Assembly (NCBI RefSeq): GCF_032854445.1 | Contig: NC_088295.1 | Location: 1,428,501-1,492,500, forward strand | DNA from: Liolophura sinensis | Lineage: Eukaryota; Mollusca; Polyplacophora; Chitonida; Chitonidae | Reading direction: 5' to 3' | Length of the DNA stretch: 64,000 nucleotides | Shown here: piece after piece, positions 1 to 14,355 of the stretch | How positions within the stretch are numbered: position 1 is the first letter of the stretch | Layout of the letters: every line of letters starts with the position of its first letter | The notes under the pieces: model-generated | Databases searched by the model: none | Told to the model about the DNA's origin: nothing | What the model saw: the letters and a program-made list of their open reading frames with translations, nothing else | Made by a program: the position numbers and the translations under genes

Positions 1-2005
1 ATGACACATGATTTAGTCCAGGAAGAGTCACTCCTTACCTGGTTGTAATGGAGGTCTTTGAGAACATACCTGTATATGACACATGATTTAGTCCAGGACC
101 AAGTAACTCCTTCCCTGGTTGTAATGGAGGCCTTTGAGAACATACCTGTATATGACACATGATTTAGTCCAGGAAGAGTCACTCCTTACCTGGTTGTAAT
201 GGAGGTCTTTGAGAACATACCTGTATATGACACATGATTTAGTCCAGGACCAAGTAACTCCTTCCCTGGTTATAATGGAGGCCTTTGAGAACATACCTGT
301 ATATGACATATGATTCAGTGCCGGAAGAGTCACTCCTTCCCTGGTTGTAATGGAGGCCTTTGAGAACATACCTGTATATGACACATGATTTAGTCCAGGA
401 CCAAGTCACTCCTTCCCTGGTTGTAATGGAGGCCTTTGAGAACATACCTGTATATGACACATGATTTAGTCCAGGACCATGTCACTTCTTCCCTGGTTAT
501 AATGGAGGCCTTTGAGAACATACCTGTATATGACACATGATTTAGTCCAGGACCAAGTAACTCCTTCCCTGGTTGTAATGGAGGCCTTTGAGAACATACC
601 TGTATATGACACATGATTTAGTCCAGGACCAAGTCACTCTTTCCCTAGTTGTAATGGAGGCCTTTGAGAACATACCTGTATATGACACATGATTTAGTCC
701 AGGACCAAGTAACTCCTTTCCTGGTTGTAATGGAGGCCTTTGAGAACGTACCTGTATATGACACATGATTCAGTGCAGGAAGAGTCACTCCTTCCTTGGT
801 TGTTTTGGAGGCCTTTGAGAGCATACCTGTATATGACACATGATTTAGTCCAGGACCAAGTCACTCCTTCCTTGGTTGTAATGGAGGCCTTTGAGAACAT
901 ACCTGTATATGACACATGATTCAGTGCAGGAAGTCACTCCTTCCCTGGTTGTAATGGAGGCCTTTGAGAACACACCTGTATATGACACATGATTTAGACC
1001 AGGACCAAGTAACTCCTTCCCTGGTTGTAATGGAGGCCTTTGAGAACATACCTGTATATGACACATGATTTTGTCCAGGACCAAGTCACTCCTTCCCTGG
1101 TTGTAATGGAGGCCTTTGAGAACATACCTGTATATGACACATGATTTAGTCCAGGACCAAGTCACTCCTTCCCTGGTTGTAATGGAGGCCTTTGAGAGCA
1201 TACCTGTATATGACACATGATTCAGTGCAGGAAGAGTCACTCCTTCCTTGGTTGTTTTGGAGGCCTTTGAGAACATACCTGTATATGACACATGATTGAG
1301 TGCAGGAAGAGTCAGTCCTTCCCTGGTTGTAATGGAGGCTTTTGAGAACACACCTGTATATGACAAATGATTTAGTCCAGGACCAAGTCAGCCCTTCCCT
1401 GGTTGTAATGGAGGCCTTTGAGAGCATACCTGTATATGACACATGATTGAGTGCAGGAAGAGTCAGTCCTTCCCTGGTTGTAATGGAGGCCTTTGAGAAC
1501 ATACCTGTATATGACACATGATTTAGTCCAGGACCAAGTAACTTCTTCCCTGGTTGTAATGGAGGCCTTTGAGAACATACCTGTATATGACACATGATTG
1601 AGTGCAGGAAGAGTCACTCCTTCCCTGGTTGTAATGGAGGCCTTTGAGAACATACCTGTATATGACACATGATTTAGTCCAGGACCAAGTCACTCCTTCC
1701 TTGGTTGTAATGGAGGCCTTTGAGAACATACCTGTATATGACACATGATTGAGTGCAGGAAGAGTCACTCCTTCCTTGGTTGTAATGGAGGCCTTTGAGA
1801 ACATACCTGTATATGACACATGATTTAGTCCAGGACCAAGTCACTCCTTCCCTGGTTGTAATGGAGGCCTTTGAGAACATACCTGTATATGACACATGAT
1901 TGAGTGCAGGAAGAGTCACTCCTTCCTTGGTTGTAATGGAGGCCTTTGAGAACATACCTGTATATGACACATGATTGAGTGCAGGAAGAGTCACTCCTTC
2001 TGCCT
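1..2005. repeat. Minisatellite, 75-76 bp unit, about 26 copies
   Basis: Tandem units carrying TATGACACATGATTTAGTCC and GTAATGGAGGCCTTTGAGAA recur every 75-76 bp from the left edge to about 2005. Copies differ by scattered substitutions and by two versions of the junction (GTCCAGGACCAAG versus GTGCAGGAAGAG). Frames on the - strand stay open for up to 173 codons but overlap each other and encode only the repeat, so none is called a gene. The array lies upstream of the first visible exon of the gene at 2237-6372 and is probably intronic to it. Confidence 0.95.
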
Positions 2006-2236
2006 GATTCTGGGGGCTGCAATGATCTTAGACAGGCATTGTGGTGTTTGTTTACAGGTTAGGAGCACAGACATTAATATTTTATGACCATTATTGATCT
2101 CTAAAAGATCTCTAAAATTGATCTCTAAAAGTGGTTGGGCGAATTTTGAGCAAATGTGGTAAGAAGAATTTCACAAAAATTGAAATGGAGAAATTTAGCT
2201 TTCATTCAGTTTAATTCGTTTTACTTCATCTTTCAG

Positions 2237-5200
2237 AAAGGGTATTCTCAACTATAATGAAAAAAACAAAGATAAGGTAAGAGATCAGCATCTGATTTTT
2301 ACAGTCTGTTTTGGCATAGGGAAATCCTGCCATAGACCAACCAGTTGTCCATGAGAAGGGCACTGTTTATGTTGTGTGTGTCAGCCATGTTGTCATGTGA
2401 TGCGAGACTGTAGAGATATTATGATTGGACACTCACTCTTTCCAGCTGAGCAGGGCAAACGGTGAAGTTTTGATACTTTCCTAACAGACAGCTAACATCT
2501 GATGTGCTGCAGCTGGCTAAGCTAATTTACAAGCTAATTTTAATACAGCAGTGTGCTATCAGTAGTTACTACATGTGATATGCTGAGTTAAGTTATTATC
2601 TAATTTTAATACAGTAGTGTACTACCAGTAGTTACTGCATGTGATACTTTGAGTTAAGTTATTATCTAATTTTAATACAGTAGTGTGCTACCAGTAGTTA
2701 CTACATGTGATACTTTGAGTTAAGTTATTATCTAATTTTAATACAGTAGTGTGCTACCAGTAGTTACTACATGTGATACTTTGAGTTAAGTTATTATCTA
2801 ATTTTAATACAGCAGTGTACCACCAGGAGTTACTACATGTGATACTTTGAGCTAAGTTATTAGCCAATTTTAATACAGTAGTGTGCTACCAGTAGTTACT
2901 ACATGTGATACACTGAGTTAAGTTATTAGTGAATTTTAATACAGTAGTGTTCTACTGGTAGTTGCGACATGTTGCGAAAAAGGTTGTTAGCAGTTATGCA
3001 CAAGGCTTAGCAAAGAGATATTATTTTTTGATAATAGATGATATACGTAAATTTTCCTAAAAGGCCTATACATGTATATTGTAATTTCTTTTCTCCCGGC
3101 AGATCAAGACTGGTTATCATGAAACAGTGACGATGTTCTACATTCACCTCATCTCAGATGCCATCCAAACATCTGGCTGTCAACATGAAACTTTTGAAGA
3201 TTTTATTGCGAACAACAGTTACCTGATGGAGAGAAGCTTAATCCTGAACTACTACAGCCCAGAGAGGATTGCTGATCAGGAATGCAGACACAGGTATTAG
3301 GCAGCATTTAATCCGTGCCTCGTACATGTATTACCCAGTGCTTGTCATCTTCTTCCCAAGTCCCCTACTGATACTGGAGAGGATCTGTTAGGCTTTAGCA
3401 TTGATAATCATAATATGACCTGTTAAACTTAGACATTGACAACCATAATATGTGGTAGGCCTAAACATTGACAATCATAATATGTGTTAGGCCTAAACAT
3501 TGACAACCATAATATGTGGTAGGCCTAAACATTGACAACCATAATATGTGGTAGGCCTAAGCATTGACAACCTTTATATGTGGTAGGCCTAAACATTGAC
3601 AATCATAATATGTGTTAGGCCTAAACATTGACAATCATAATATGTGTTAGGCCTAAGCATTGACAACCATAATATGTGGTAGGCCTAAACATTGACAATC
3701 ATAATATGTGTTAGGCCTAAACATTGACAATCATAATATGTGTTAGGCCTAAGCATTGACAACCATAATATGTGGTAGGCCTAAACATTGACAATCATAA
3801 TATGTGTTAGGCCTAAACATTGACAATCATAATATGTGTTAGGCCTAAGCATTGACAACCATAATATGTGGTAGGCCAAGACATTGACAACCATTGTATG
3901 TGTTAGGCCTAATCATTGGCAATCATATTATGTGGTAGGCCTAAGCATTGACAACCATTATATGTGTTAGGCCTAATCATTGGCAATCATATTATGTGGT
4001 AGGCCTAAGCATTGACAACCATGATATGTCTTGGGCCTAAACATTGAGTGAGTGAGTGCTTGGGGTTTAACGTTGTACTCAACAATATGACGCCGAAGGA
4101 ATCCTTGGGGTGTATGTAATGTGCCTCTTTGTTGCAGAACAGATTTCCACCGTTCTTTCATCTAGTGCTGCTTCACTGAGACGATTTACTGAAGGCAAGT
4201 AAGCCGCCCCGCGCGAGCCACTATACTGATACACGTCAGTCAGTCATTGCACTATCCCCTTGCTGAAGGCCAAGCGAGGAAGTCACAACTTCCTATTTTA
4301 AGGTCTCAGTTGTGACTCAATCCAGGATTGATTTGTGGCATTGACAATCATAATATGTGGTAGGCCTAAACATTGACAATCATAATATGTGTTAGGCCTA
4401 AGCATTGACAACCATGATATGTGTTAGGCCAAGACATAGGGAAACATGATATGTGTTAGGCCTAAGCATTGACAATCATAATATGTGTTAGGCCTAAACA
4501 TTGACAATCATAATATGTGTTAGGCCTAAGCATTGACAACCATGATATGTGTTAGGCCAAGACATTGGGAAACATGATATGTGATAGGCCAAGACATTGA
4601 CAATCATAATATGTGTTAGGCCAAGACATTGACAATCATAATGTGTTAGGCCTAAACATTGACAATCATTATATGTGTTAGGCCTAAGCATTGACAACCA
4701 TAATATGTGTTAGGCCAAGACCATGGTATGTGTTCATGGTTACGGACTAAACATTAACAGTCATAATATGATGTGTAAGGTCTAAACGTTGACAATCATA
4801 ATATGATGTGTTAGGTGTAAACGTTGACAATCATAATATGATGTGTAAGGTCTAAACGTTGACAATCATAATATGATGTGTAAGGTCTAAACGTTGACAA
4901 TCATAATATGATGTGTAAGGTCTAAACGTTGACAATCATAATATGATGTGTAAGGTCTAAACGTTGACAATCATAATATGATGTGTAAGGTCTAAACGTT
5001 GACAATCATAATATGATGTGTTAGGTGTAAACGTTGACAATTATAATATGATGTGTAAGGTCTAAACGTTGACAATCATAATATGATGTGTAAGGTCTAA
5101 ACATTGACAATCATAATATGATGTGTAAGGTCTAAACGTTGACAATCATAATATGATGTGTTAGGTGTAAACATTGGCAAATCGCTTCCTTATTGCGTGC

Positions 5201-6372
5201 ATATATTGTGTCTTCTTGTGGCAGGGCTATTCCATTCCTATTGCGACCACTGAAGTATCATGCTGAAGACAACATACAGGACACCCAACCTAGTCACATT
5301 ATACTGACACAAGGCCAACCAAAGTTTCCTCGCTCTAACCTCTCAGTGATCAGTGCCATAATCAGGTGCCTGGGCATATCAAAGCAATGAGACCGCTTCG
5401 GTGGCCTAATGGTTAGACAGCGTCTGCCTCAAAGTCACGAGACCAGAGATCAAACCTGGATCAGGTCACACCAAAGACAAGGAAACCGGACTGGTTGGTC
5501 CAGTGTCCGTATAATGTGACTGTAGGGTGTCATGACTGGCATCACTTCGGCATGACACTTCAGTGGAATCGCCCTGCCACAAGGAAACACAGTATATGTA
5601 CACACACCTAATTACCCCTCGTTGCCACATGACTGAAAACTTGTTAAGTATGACGTTAAACCCCCTAGCATTCATTCATTCATTCATTTTAAACATTAGC
5701 AACCAAACATGATGAGTCAGACACAAGAATGGACAGTCACAATGTGAGGCATCAGGCCTAAGCATTAACAGCCATGTCCTAAGTACTGTTGAGCTGTGTA
5801 CAATACTGCCAACTAAATGCTAGAACTTGCATGTAGGAGATACATGAATGCAACACTTCAGCTCAATACATTAAGTACTGAAATCTCCAACGTGGTAATT
5901 TACGGTAATTAGTATGCACACAGAGCATCAGCGATAGTGCTGTACATGTGTGCAAACCCTGAGCTCAATACAGATACCACCTCTAACATTTTGTTTAACA
6001 GTGAGTCTAATACACATTACACTAAGTCAGGAATTCAGTAGTTTACAGTGTTTAATATGTACACACCAAATCAACACTGGAATATCATCCTTGTGTTATT
6101 GTACTCTACATGTGTGCACACCCTGAGCTCAATACCTGCAGTACCTTTTAAGATACCACTTCTAACATTTTGTTTAACAGTGATTCTAATACACAATACA
6201 CTAAGTCAGGAATTTGGTAATTTATGGTGTTTAATATGTACACACCAAATCAACACTGGAATATCACCCTTGTGTTATTATGTGCAAACCTTGAGCTCAA
6301 TACCTGCAAGTACTAAAAATATATCCTGTTGTTTTCAGATTTATGGAACCAGACAAGAAGGCTTTGCCATAA
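2237..6372 (+). CDS. Conserved uncharacterised protein, C-terminal exons (partial gene)
   Basis: Three coding exons can be joined with consistent phase: 2237-2276 (40 bp), 3103-3293 (191 bp) and 6339-6372 (stop TAA at 6370-6372). Every boundary is AG/GT. The joined product reads KGILNYNEKNKDK, then IKTGYHETVTMFYIHL, then a stretch with FEDFIANNSYL and LNYYSPERI, ending RFMEPDKKALP. From memory, this order (RYNE, GYHETxT, an Fxx(F/L)xxxNxxL helix, YYSPER, a final EPD..LP) is that of a widespread uncharacterised bacterial protein family. Function is unknown and I infer none. The 5' exons are outside the window, since the first visible exon begins inside a codon. A polyadenylation signal AATAAA lies at 6741. 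The exons are too short to stand out as open frames. Confidence is high for the exons and moderate for the family. Confidence 0.78.
2277..3102 (+). repeat. Intron with 65-bp minisatellite (about 2560-2950)
   Basis: Between the first two visible exons of the uncharacterised gene, about six units of 64-66 bp (core TTAAGTTATTATCTAATTTT and ACCAGTAGTTACTACATGTG) form a tandem array. The rest of the intron is AT-rich with nothing recognisable. Confidence 0.9.
3415..4735. repeat. 32-bp minisatellite split by a SINE-like insertion
   Basis: Units of about 32 bp (ACAATCATAATATGTGTTAG followed by GCCTAAACATTG) run from 3415 to 4042 and resume at 4333-4735 after a SINE-like copy. Variants with AAGCATTG, CAACCAT and GCCAAGAC are interspersed. 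It lies in the second visible intron of the uncharacterised gene. Confidence 0.93.
4043..4338 (-). mobile_element. SINE-like copy, family V, 5'-truncated
   Basis: Starts GTGAGTGCTTGGGGTTTAAC and contains ACTATACTGATACACGTCAG and GCCAAGCGAGGAAGTCACAA, ending near a GACTCAATCCAGGATTGA segment. The GGGTTTAACGT end matches the tail end of the better-preserved copy at 5391-5693 in opposite orientation, so its sense is -. The tRNA-like head is missing. It interrupts the 32-bp array. Confidence 0.7.
4736..5178. repeat. 35-bp minisatellite, about 12 copies
   Basis: Units of 35 bp (ACAATCATAATATGATGTGT followed by AAGGTCTAAACGTTG) are nearly identical. The unit shares its ACAATCATAATATG core with the 32-bp array just upstream, so one array probably arose from the other. 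Confidence 0.93.
5193..5390 (-). mobile_element. SINE-like fragment, family V
   Basis: Internal segment with TTGTGGCAGGGCTATTCCAT and CACATTATACTGACACAAGG, the same body as in the copies at 5391-5693, 35878-36157 and 41753-42016. Sense is -, so it sits head to head with the next copy. The open frame across it is fortuitous. Confidence 0.6.
5391..5693 (+). mobile_element. SINE with tRNA-like head, family V, near complete
   Basis: The head reads GACCGCTTCGGTGGCCTAAT then GGTTAGACAGC, with an A-box-like TGGCCTAATGG and about 50 bp later a B-box-like GAGATCAAACCTGG. The body contains GTCCGTATAATGTGACTGTA and the CTTGTGGCAGGGC segment (on -). The tail ends in an (ATTC)n run at 5675-5692. Pol III promoter boxes followed by a simple tail is the usual SINE layout. 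The head is not a functional tRNA gene. Confidence 0.72.
5880..6330. repeat. Diverged direct duplication next to the last exon
   Basis: A segment with GTGTTTAATATGTACACACC and AAATCAACACTGGAATATCA occurs at about 6046-6090 and again at about 6228-6270. Related GAGCTCAATAC and CTAACATTTTGTTTAACAGT stretches flank both. The duplication ends just before the acceptor of the final exon of the uncharacterised gene. Confidence 0.75.
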
Positions 6373-6740
6373 GTGACATTTAAAACTGGAGAACTTTATT
6401 ACCACAATGGCAGAAGTATAGACTTGTCCTGTCATGCTGGCTCTTCAGGCAGGAATTGTGCAAAGGGAGCAGTTTTGTTGTGAGACTCCAGGGTGCATAG
6501 TGTGGGCTTTTCTTTACCATCAGTCATCTTGCTACCACAGCATGCCAGGACTGTTGAAGTCAGTAATAGAACTTACAGTGAGTCAACCTACAGCTGAAAG
6601 TCACAGCAGTGAACATAGAACCTCAGCAAAGATTCAGCACTGAACAAACAACTATTGAAGGAATCAGCAAAGTCACAGAATAACTGGAGTTTTACATTGA
6701 TAGTTTGTCTTTAGGTACAGACACATGTGGTCCTAAGAAA

Positions 6741-6746
6741 AATAAA
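6741..6746 (+). terminator. Polyadenylation signal AATAAA
   Basis: Canonical hexamer about 370 nt downstream of the stop codon of the uncharacterised + strand gene. It is the only clear one before the next repeat array, so it probably marks that gene's 3' end. Confidence 0.55.
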
Positions 6747-6974
6747 TACAACAATGATGTTGGGCATTCAGGGCCATACAATATTAGGAAAATACGTGGA
6801 GTTCGTAAATATGTAATAATTTTTCAAAATCATGAAGTTGTCCAAATTAGTTTCCAGTGAGATTTTAATCATTCAGTACAGAGCAATGGACATCTGGGTA
6901 AAGATGTCACAAATCCTGCTTTCATCTCGTAGAACGTACATTTCAATTACAGCATTGGTCACCAAGCTATTTGG

Positions 6975-7615
6975 GTTGAGTATGGTAGACTGATTCACAG
7001 CTATTTGAGTTCAGTGTGGTAGACTGATTCACAGCTATTTGAGTTCAGTGTGGTAGACTGATTCACAGCTATTTGAGCTGTATTTTAGACTGATTCACAG
7101 CTATTTGAGTTCAGTGTGGTAGACTGATTCACAGCCATTTGAGTTCAGTATTTTAGACTGATTCACAGCTATTTGAGTTCAGTATTTTAGACTGATTCAC
7201 AGCTATTTGAGTTCAGTGTGGTAGACTGATTCACAGCTAGTTGATTCACAGCTATTTGAGTTCAGTGTGGTAGACTGATTCACAGCTATTTGAGTTCAGT
7301 ATTTTAGACTGATTCACAGCTATTTGAGTTCAGTGTGGTAGACTGATTCACAGCTATTTGAGTTCAGTGTGGTAGACTGATTCACAGCTATTTGAGTTCA
7401 GTGTGGTAGACTGATTCACAGCTATTTGAGTTCAGTGTGGTAGACTGATTCACAGCTATTTGAGTTCAGTATTTTAGACTGATTCACAGCAGAGTTCAGT
7501 ATTTTAGACTGATTCACAGCTGAGTTCAGTACTTTAGACTGATTCACAGCTATTTGAGTTCAGTATTTTAGACTGATTCACAGCTATTTGAGTTCAGTGT
7601 GGTAGACTGATTCAC
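6975..7615. repeat. 34-bp minisatellite, about 19 copies
   Basis: Unit ACTGATTCACAGCTATTTGA followed by GTTCAGTGTGGTAG, with a TATTTTAG variant of the last segment and a few shortened units near 7090, 7235, 7490 and 7520. It is intergenic, between the uncharacterised gene and RPS9. Confidence 0.95.
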
Positions 7616-7773
7616 ACATGTTGATATATTTATCTCATAGGTGTTTTTCCACAGATGTTGTGGACATGGGTCACTCACAATAAATTGTAAACTGCGCATC
7701 CATTGTGTGTATTGTATGAAAAAGGCTGTTGTCAGTTTCGGAGAATTATAGAGAAGTTTCTGTAGATTCCAAT

Positions 7774-8640
7774 CTTGCCTGGTGTGACGTCATGCAAGAA
7801 CACTTGAGGTCGTACTGTCAAACTCTTGCCTGGTGTGACGTCATGCAAGAACACTTGAGGTCGTACTGTCAAACTTTTGCCTGGTGTGACGTCATGCAAG
7901 AACACTTGAGGTCGTACTGTCAAACTCTTGCCTGGTGTGACGTCATGCAAGAACACTTGAGGTCGTACTTTCAAACTTTTGCCTGGTGTGACGTCATGCA
8001 AGAACACTTGAGGTCGTACTGTCAAACTTTTGCCTGGTGTGACGTCATGCAAGAACACTTGAGGTCGTACTGTCAAACTCTTGCCTGGTGTGACGTCATG
8101 CAAGAACACTTGAGGTCGTACTGTCAAACTTTTGCCTGGTGTGACGTCATGCAAGAACACTTGAGGTCGTACTGTCAAACTTTTGCCTGGTGTGACGTCA
8201 TGCAAGAACACTTGAGGTCGTACTGTCAAACTCTTGCCTGGTGTGACGTCATGCAAGAACACTTGAGGTCGTACTGTCAAACTTTTGCCTGGTGTGACGT
8301 CATGCAAGAACACTTGAGGTCGTACTGTCAAACTTTTGCCTGGTGTGACGTCATGCAAGAACACTTGAGGTCGTACTGTCAAACTCTTGCCTGGTGTGAC
8401 GTCATGCAAGAACACTTGAGGTCGTACTGTCAAACTCTTGCCTGGTGTGACGTCATGCAAGAACACTTGAGGTCGTACTGTCAAACTTTTGCCTGGTGTG
8501 ACGTCATGCAAGAACACTGGAGGTCATACTGTCAAACTCTTGCCTGGTGTGACGTCATGCAAGAACACTTGAGGTCGTACTGTCAAACTCTTGCCTGGTG
8601 TGACGTCATGCAAGAACACTTGAGGTCGTACTTTCAAACG
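7774..8640. repeat. 51-bp minisatellite, 17 copies, each with a CRE palindrome
   Basis: Seventeen units of exactly 51 bp. Each contains TGACGTCA, the full cAMP-response-element palindrome, followed directly by TGCAAG; the first is at 7785-7792 and the last at 8601-8608. The units are almost identical and differ mainly at a C/T site (CTTGCC or TTTGCC). The order of the two types is L L F L F F L F F L F F L L F L L when read as Leu/Phe codons, suggesting a partial three-unit super-repeat. Because 51 is a multiple of 3, both strands stay open (309 and 261 codons); neither is accepted as a gene. Confidence 0.95.
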
Positions 8641-9727
8641 CGCACGACGTCATTCTAGCATGCCTGCCTTACTGGATGTCTTATCTTCTAGATTCCTCGT
8701 CACATAAGGCAAATTAGTACGTCACGTCAGGAAAATTTTACGGAAACTGCCGAAGATTTTGTTTTCGAGGACTGTTCTCAGGTGAAATAGTAGTATTCAT
8801 CGTAAACATTTTTGAAACGTCCTATTAGTTTTGTTCCTTACGGTACCCTGTGTTTTATTTCCTGGTTTCACTTAGGACTAAAGTAGCACTTTATACCCAA
8901 ATCTTGCTGCTCCTGGGGGCTTGGTCGGCTATGCTTGGCGGCCATTTGCAGCCCAGCATTTGTTGAGGACCACCTTTCATCCACCAATGTGGTGTGCCAT
9001 TTCTGTGTGTCATACTTGTCAGTAACTTGCCTGACAGCGGTGGTTTTCCCAGTTTACTCCACTCGAGTAGCGAACAGTTGTGGTTATTGGTACATCTATC
9101 AAGTGAAAAATTTCATATGTATGGTGTTTAACAACTTTCAAGAATTGCGAACATGCACCATTGGAGAAACACTTGGATGTCAGCATTTTTAACCAGGAAA
9201 CACCTATTTAGGATTTGGGATTTCTATTGCATAATCGAGACGTTTTTACCTATCAGCACTGATGCTTATGCGTGGTGATCGGACAGGGTCTTGTGACTTC
9301 GAAAACCACATCAAGTCCAGGCTAATCATCTGGCTGTTCAGATTGCCCATTAAAGCAAGCAACAGGTTTAGGACCTACGACACCGTCGTGTTCACTGGCT
9401 ACATTGTCAACAAAGTGAAACCTGGGAGGGTCACCCGGTGACATATCAATTGCTACAAGACCTGTTAATGTTTGTGCCTTTGGTGGAGTAAATGGAGTAA
9501 ACTTCACAATTTCATGAACAGATGGGTTACAGGTCTTCTAGGTATGAGCAGCAACTGGAGTTCACAATTAGCAAAGCCTTCAGGGATGAATTTCCTAGAT
9601 AGGTGAATGCCATACGTGAACACTTCACTTGAACAGAAAGGATGGAAACTAGGCTATTATCGTGACAGAGAAACTGAACAAACTTGACTAAGAATGACAA
9701 ACAAAAATGACTAAGTCTGATTCTGAC
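8641..9727. other. Intergenic DNA between CRE array and RPS9 3' end
   Basis: Unique sequence with further ACGTCA half-sites at 8646-8653 and about 8718-8728. Frames at 8935-9192 (+) and about 9322-9520 (-) are open but have no recognisable domain, splice context or start, and are left uncalled. No RNA gene was recognised. Confidence 0.5.
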
Positions 9728-9733
9728 TTTATT
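9728..9733 (-). terminator. RPS9: RPS9 polyadenylation signal
   Basis: TTTATT on the + strand is AATAAA on the RPS9 strand. It lies 73 nt beyond the stop codon, giving the very short 3' UTR typical of ribosomal protein genes. Confidence 0.75.
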
Positions 9734-9805
9734 TGGAGCTGGTACATGAACAAGGCTCCCAGACAAGGGAGCTACTCCACGATGAAAATTGCTCCGACAA
9801 GGGAG

Positions 9806-12225
<2,420 letters not shown>

Positions 12226-12570
12226 TTTGCTGCTTCACTGGCTGTCAACAAAACAAAACCAAACCAAAACAACTTAAATCCTTTAACAGGTAATTTTGAA
12301 AACCAAAATTTCAAAGATTACAAGAATGACAGACTTAATGCTCCTGTAGACTACGTCATGACAACAAAACTTCAGAATGTGTTACCATGGCTCACAGTTC
12401 TCTTCCTAGTAACTTAAAGTCAATAGCATTTGAAACTGGGTCATAATTTCCTGAAGAGACAAATATATAAAGAAGCATGGCAGTGTTTCCGATCTTTGAT
12501 CATTTACTTACACTGCTCACCAGTTATCAGTGTTTCTTTTCACTTCTATTTATGGTGCTGTTGCACTTGA

Positions 12571-12667
12571 TTTATTTGATTGGTGTTTTACGCCATACTC
12601 AAGAAAATTTCACTTATATGACGGCGGCCAGCATTATGGTGGGAGGGAACCGGGCTGAAACCCACTG
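12571..12667 (-). mobile_element. SINE fragment, family T (3' part)
   Basis: TTTATTTGATTGGTGTTTTA then CGCCATACTCAAGAAAATTT and CGGCGGCCAGCATTATGGTG. Same family as 33784-33925, 47345-47440 and the headed copy at 55382-55521, which sets the sense strand as -. Confidence 0.75.
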
Positions 12668-14347
12668 ATACACTTGAAAGCACAAACATGAGGTACAGTA
12701 GGAAGCATTATATGTATGTCATGGAAATTCCTTAGACTGTGAAGTCAGACATTGTGTACCAGTAAAAAGGTTTCATTATTTTCTTACTTCAAATTTTAGA
12801 GATCAGTGTTCGTAAAAAATTATGTGTACATGTAGTTTCAGAAGACAGGTCCCATGTGCATGTAAAGTTTTTCCTCCTTAAATTCCAACCCTTTCCAGGA
12901 AAGGGGGATTAGAAAAGTTGCTATTGGGTTTGGGACTTTTACAGTTCAGGTTGCTGTAACATGGCCAGTTTTTCACAATGAGCACCTGTGAAGGGACTAA
13001 CTGACTAACAAAAGGATCAACTCAGTCTGTACATCTGCCTTTGATTATGAGGTTAACATCAAGATAACCGTTCATTGGTTTGATTTCACTTCATCTGATT
13101 GTTGTTTTAAGTTGATTTACACCATCTTTCACTTGTGATGAACCCGGGTCTGGATTAGTCACGTCTGGTCAGAACAACTAAACAATGGGCATCTGACAAG
13201 AGGGCTAACAACACACCATCGTGAACTTTACTACTGCTCAAGTGATTGTACACCAGCTCGAAAGATGTGGTCGCATGTCCACAATTTTGTGCAACAATTT
13301 CATATGAGCTACATAGTGTTTAGCCCATCTGAATGGACTTGGGTGTGCCATTTCATTTTAAAATACTCAGACATTCATCGTACCACGGCATACTAAGTCC
13401 ATTTAGATGGATAATAATAATTCTGCCTATTATGAACAGTATATCCCTCTATGAAAAGTGTAAGTAGTAAAATCCACACATGCGCAGCTGTACTACTTCA
13501 ACAAGCCACGTGCTCCATAGGTGTCGCGTAGATAACTGTGAAGTTTAACAGACTTTACAAGTTTCAAATACAGCAGAGATCACTGCTGTTTACAAACATT
13601 ACGCCCCCCCCCCCGCCAATAACACTTTCTGCCATTAGAAATCTCGAAACCAAATATTTTTGTAGAGCTAAGTAGAAACACACCCAACTGTAGTGGCAAC
13701 ACCGCATGGAAAAGACCGAAAGTAGTTACAGCAATTATAATATGAAAGTATGTATCTTTCCGCTTAATACTCAGGGTCAACGTCGGGATCTGTAGTATCT
13801 TGACAAGTCAGACAATTCATATCAGAGTGTACTATCATTTTGCTAAAGCTTTATATGACCAAATACGTAAATTTGCACGCATGAAACATCGTTTTGTATG
13901 CTGTTATTATTCTCAAAGCGGAAGAACATGAGTGATCCGTTTTCTTTCACAGCGCCCTCTGTTAGTGAGAAATATTTTTATGGCTACTGTGAAGCGATAC
14001 TAAGATTTGTTAACAAACATGGCTAACAACATACATAAAGACGAAGACTGCACAAAAGCACGTGTGGTTTAACAGATAATAAAGTCAACCGGGCAATTTC
14101 ATATTTCGTATCAAAAACATTAAATAACACTCAACGCTTATCTCCCCTTGTGGTTTACGAAACAATGCTTGCCGAGCAAATTGTCTTTGTTATAGTTGTT
14201 TTCATAAACTAAATTACTCACTGGGGATATTAGGATGTCGTGTGTTATTTCTCCTGTCTTGTCAACGTAAAAACTTTTTATTCATCAATACTTTTTTGGC
14301 CGTGTTTTCGAATTACAAACTCCATAGAGGTCAAGGTCGATCGGTTA

Positions 14348-14355
14348 TTCGCGCC
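14348..14355. promoter_or_regulatory. E2F-like site TTCGCGCC upstream of ATAD5
   Basis: TTCGCGCC (reverse complement GGCGCGAA) matches the E2F core. It lies in a CG-rich stretch about 2 kb before the ATAD5 start codon. ATAD5 acts in S phase, so E2F control is plausible, but this is inference from an 8-bp match. Confidence 0.25.

Noticed and set aside
5391-5465. tRNA gene
   Set aside because: A- and B-box-like sequence is present, but no cloverleaf or anticodon arm can be drawn and it continues into a SINE body. The same holds for 35878-36157 and 55382-55521.
7729-8658. 309-codon and 261-codon frames on opposite strands with 17-residue repeats
   Set aside because: The 51-bp unit is a multiple of 3, so both strands stay open. 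There is no splice or non-repeat coding context.
9322-9520. - strand open stretch with FHFVDNVASEHDGVV
   Set aside because: No ATG, closed by stops on both sides, no recognised family. It could be a mobile-element remnant, but there is not enough to call.
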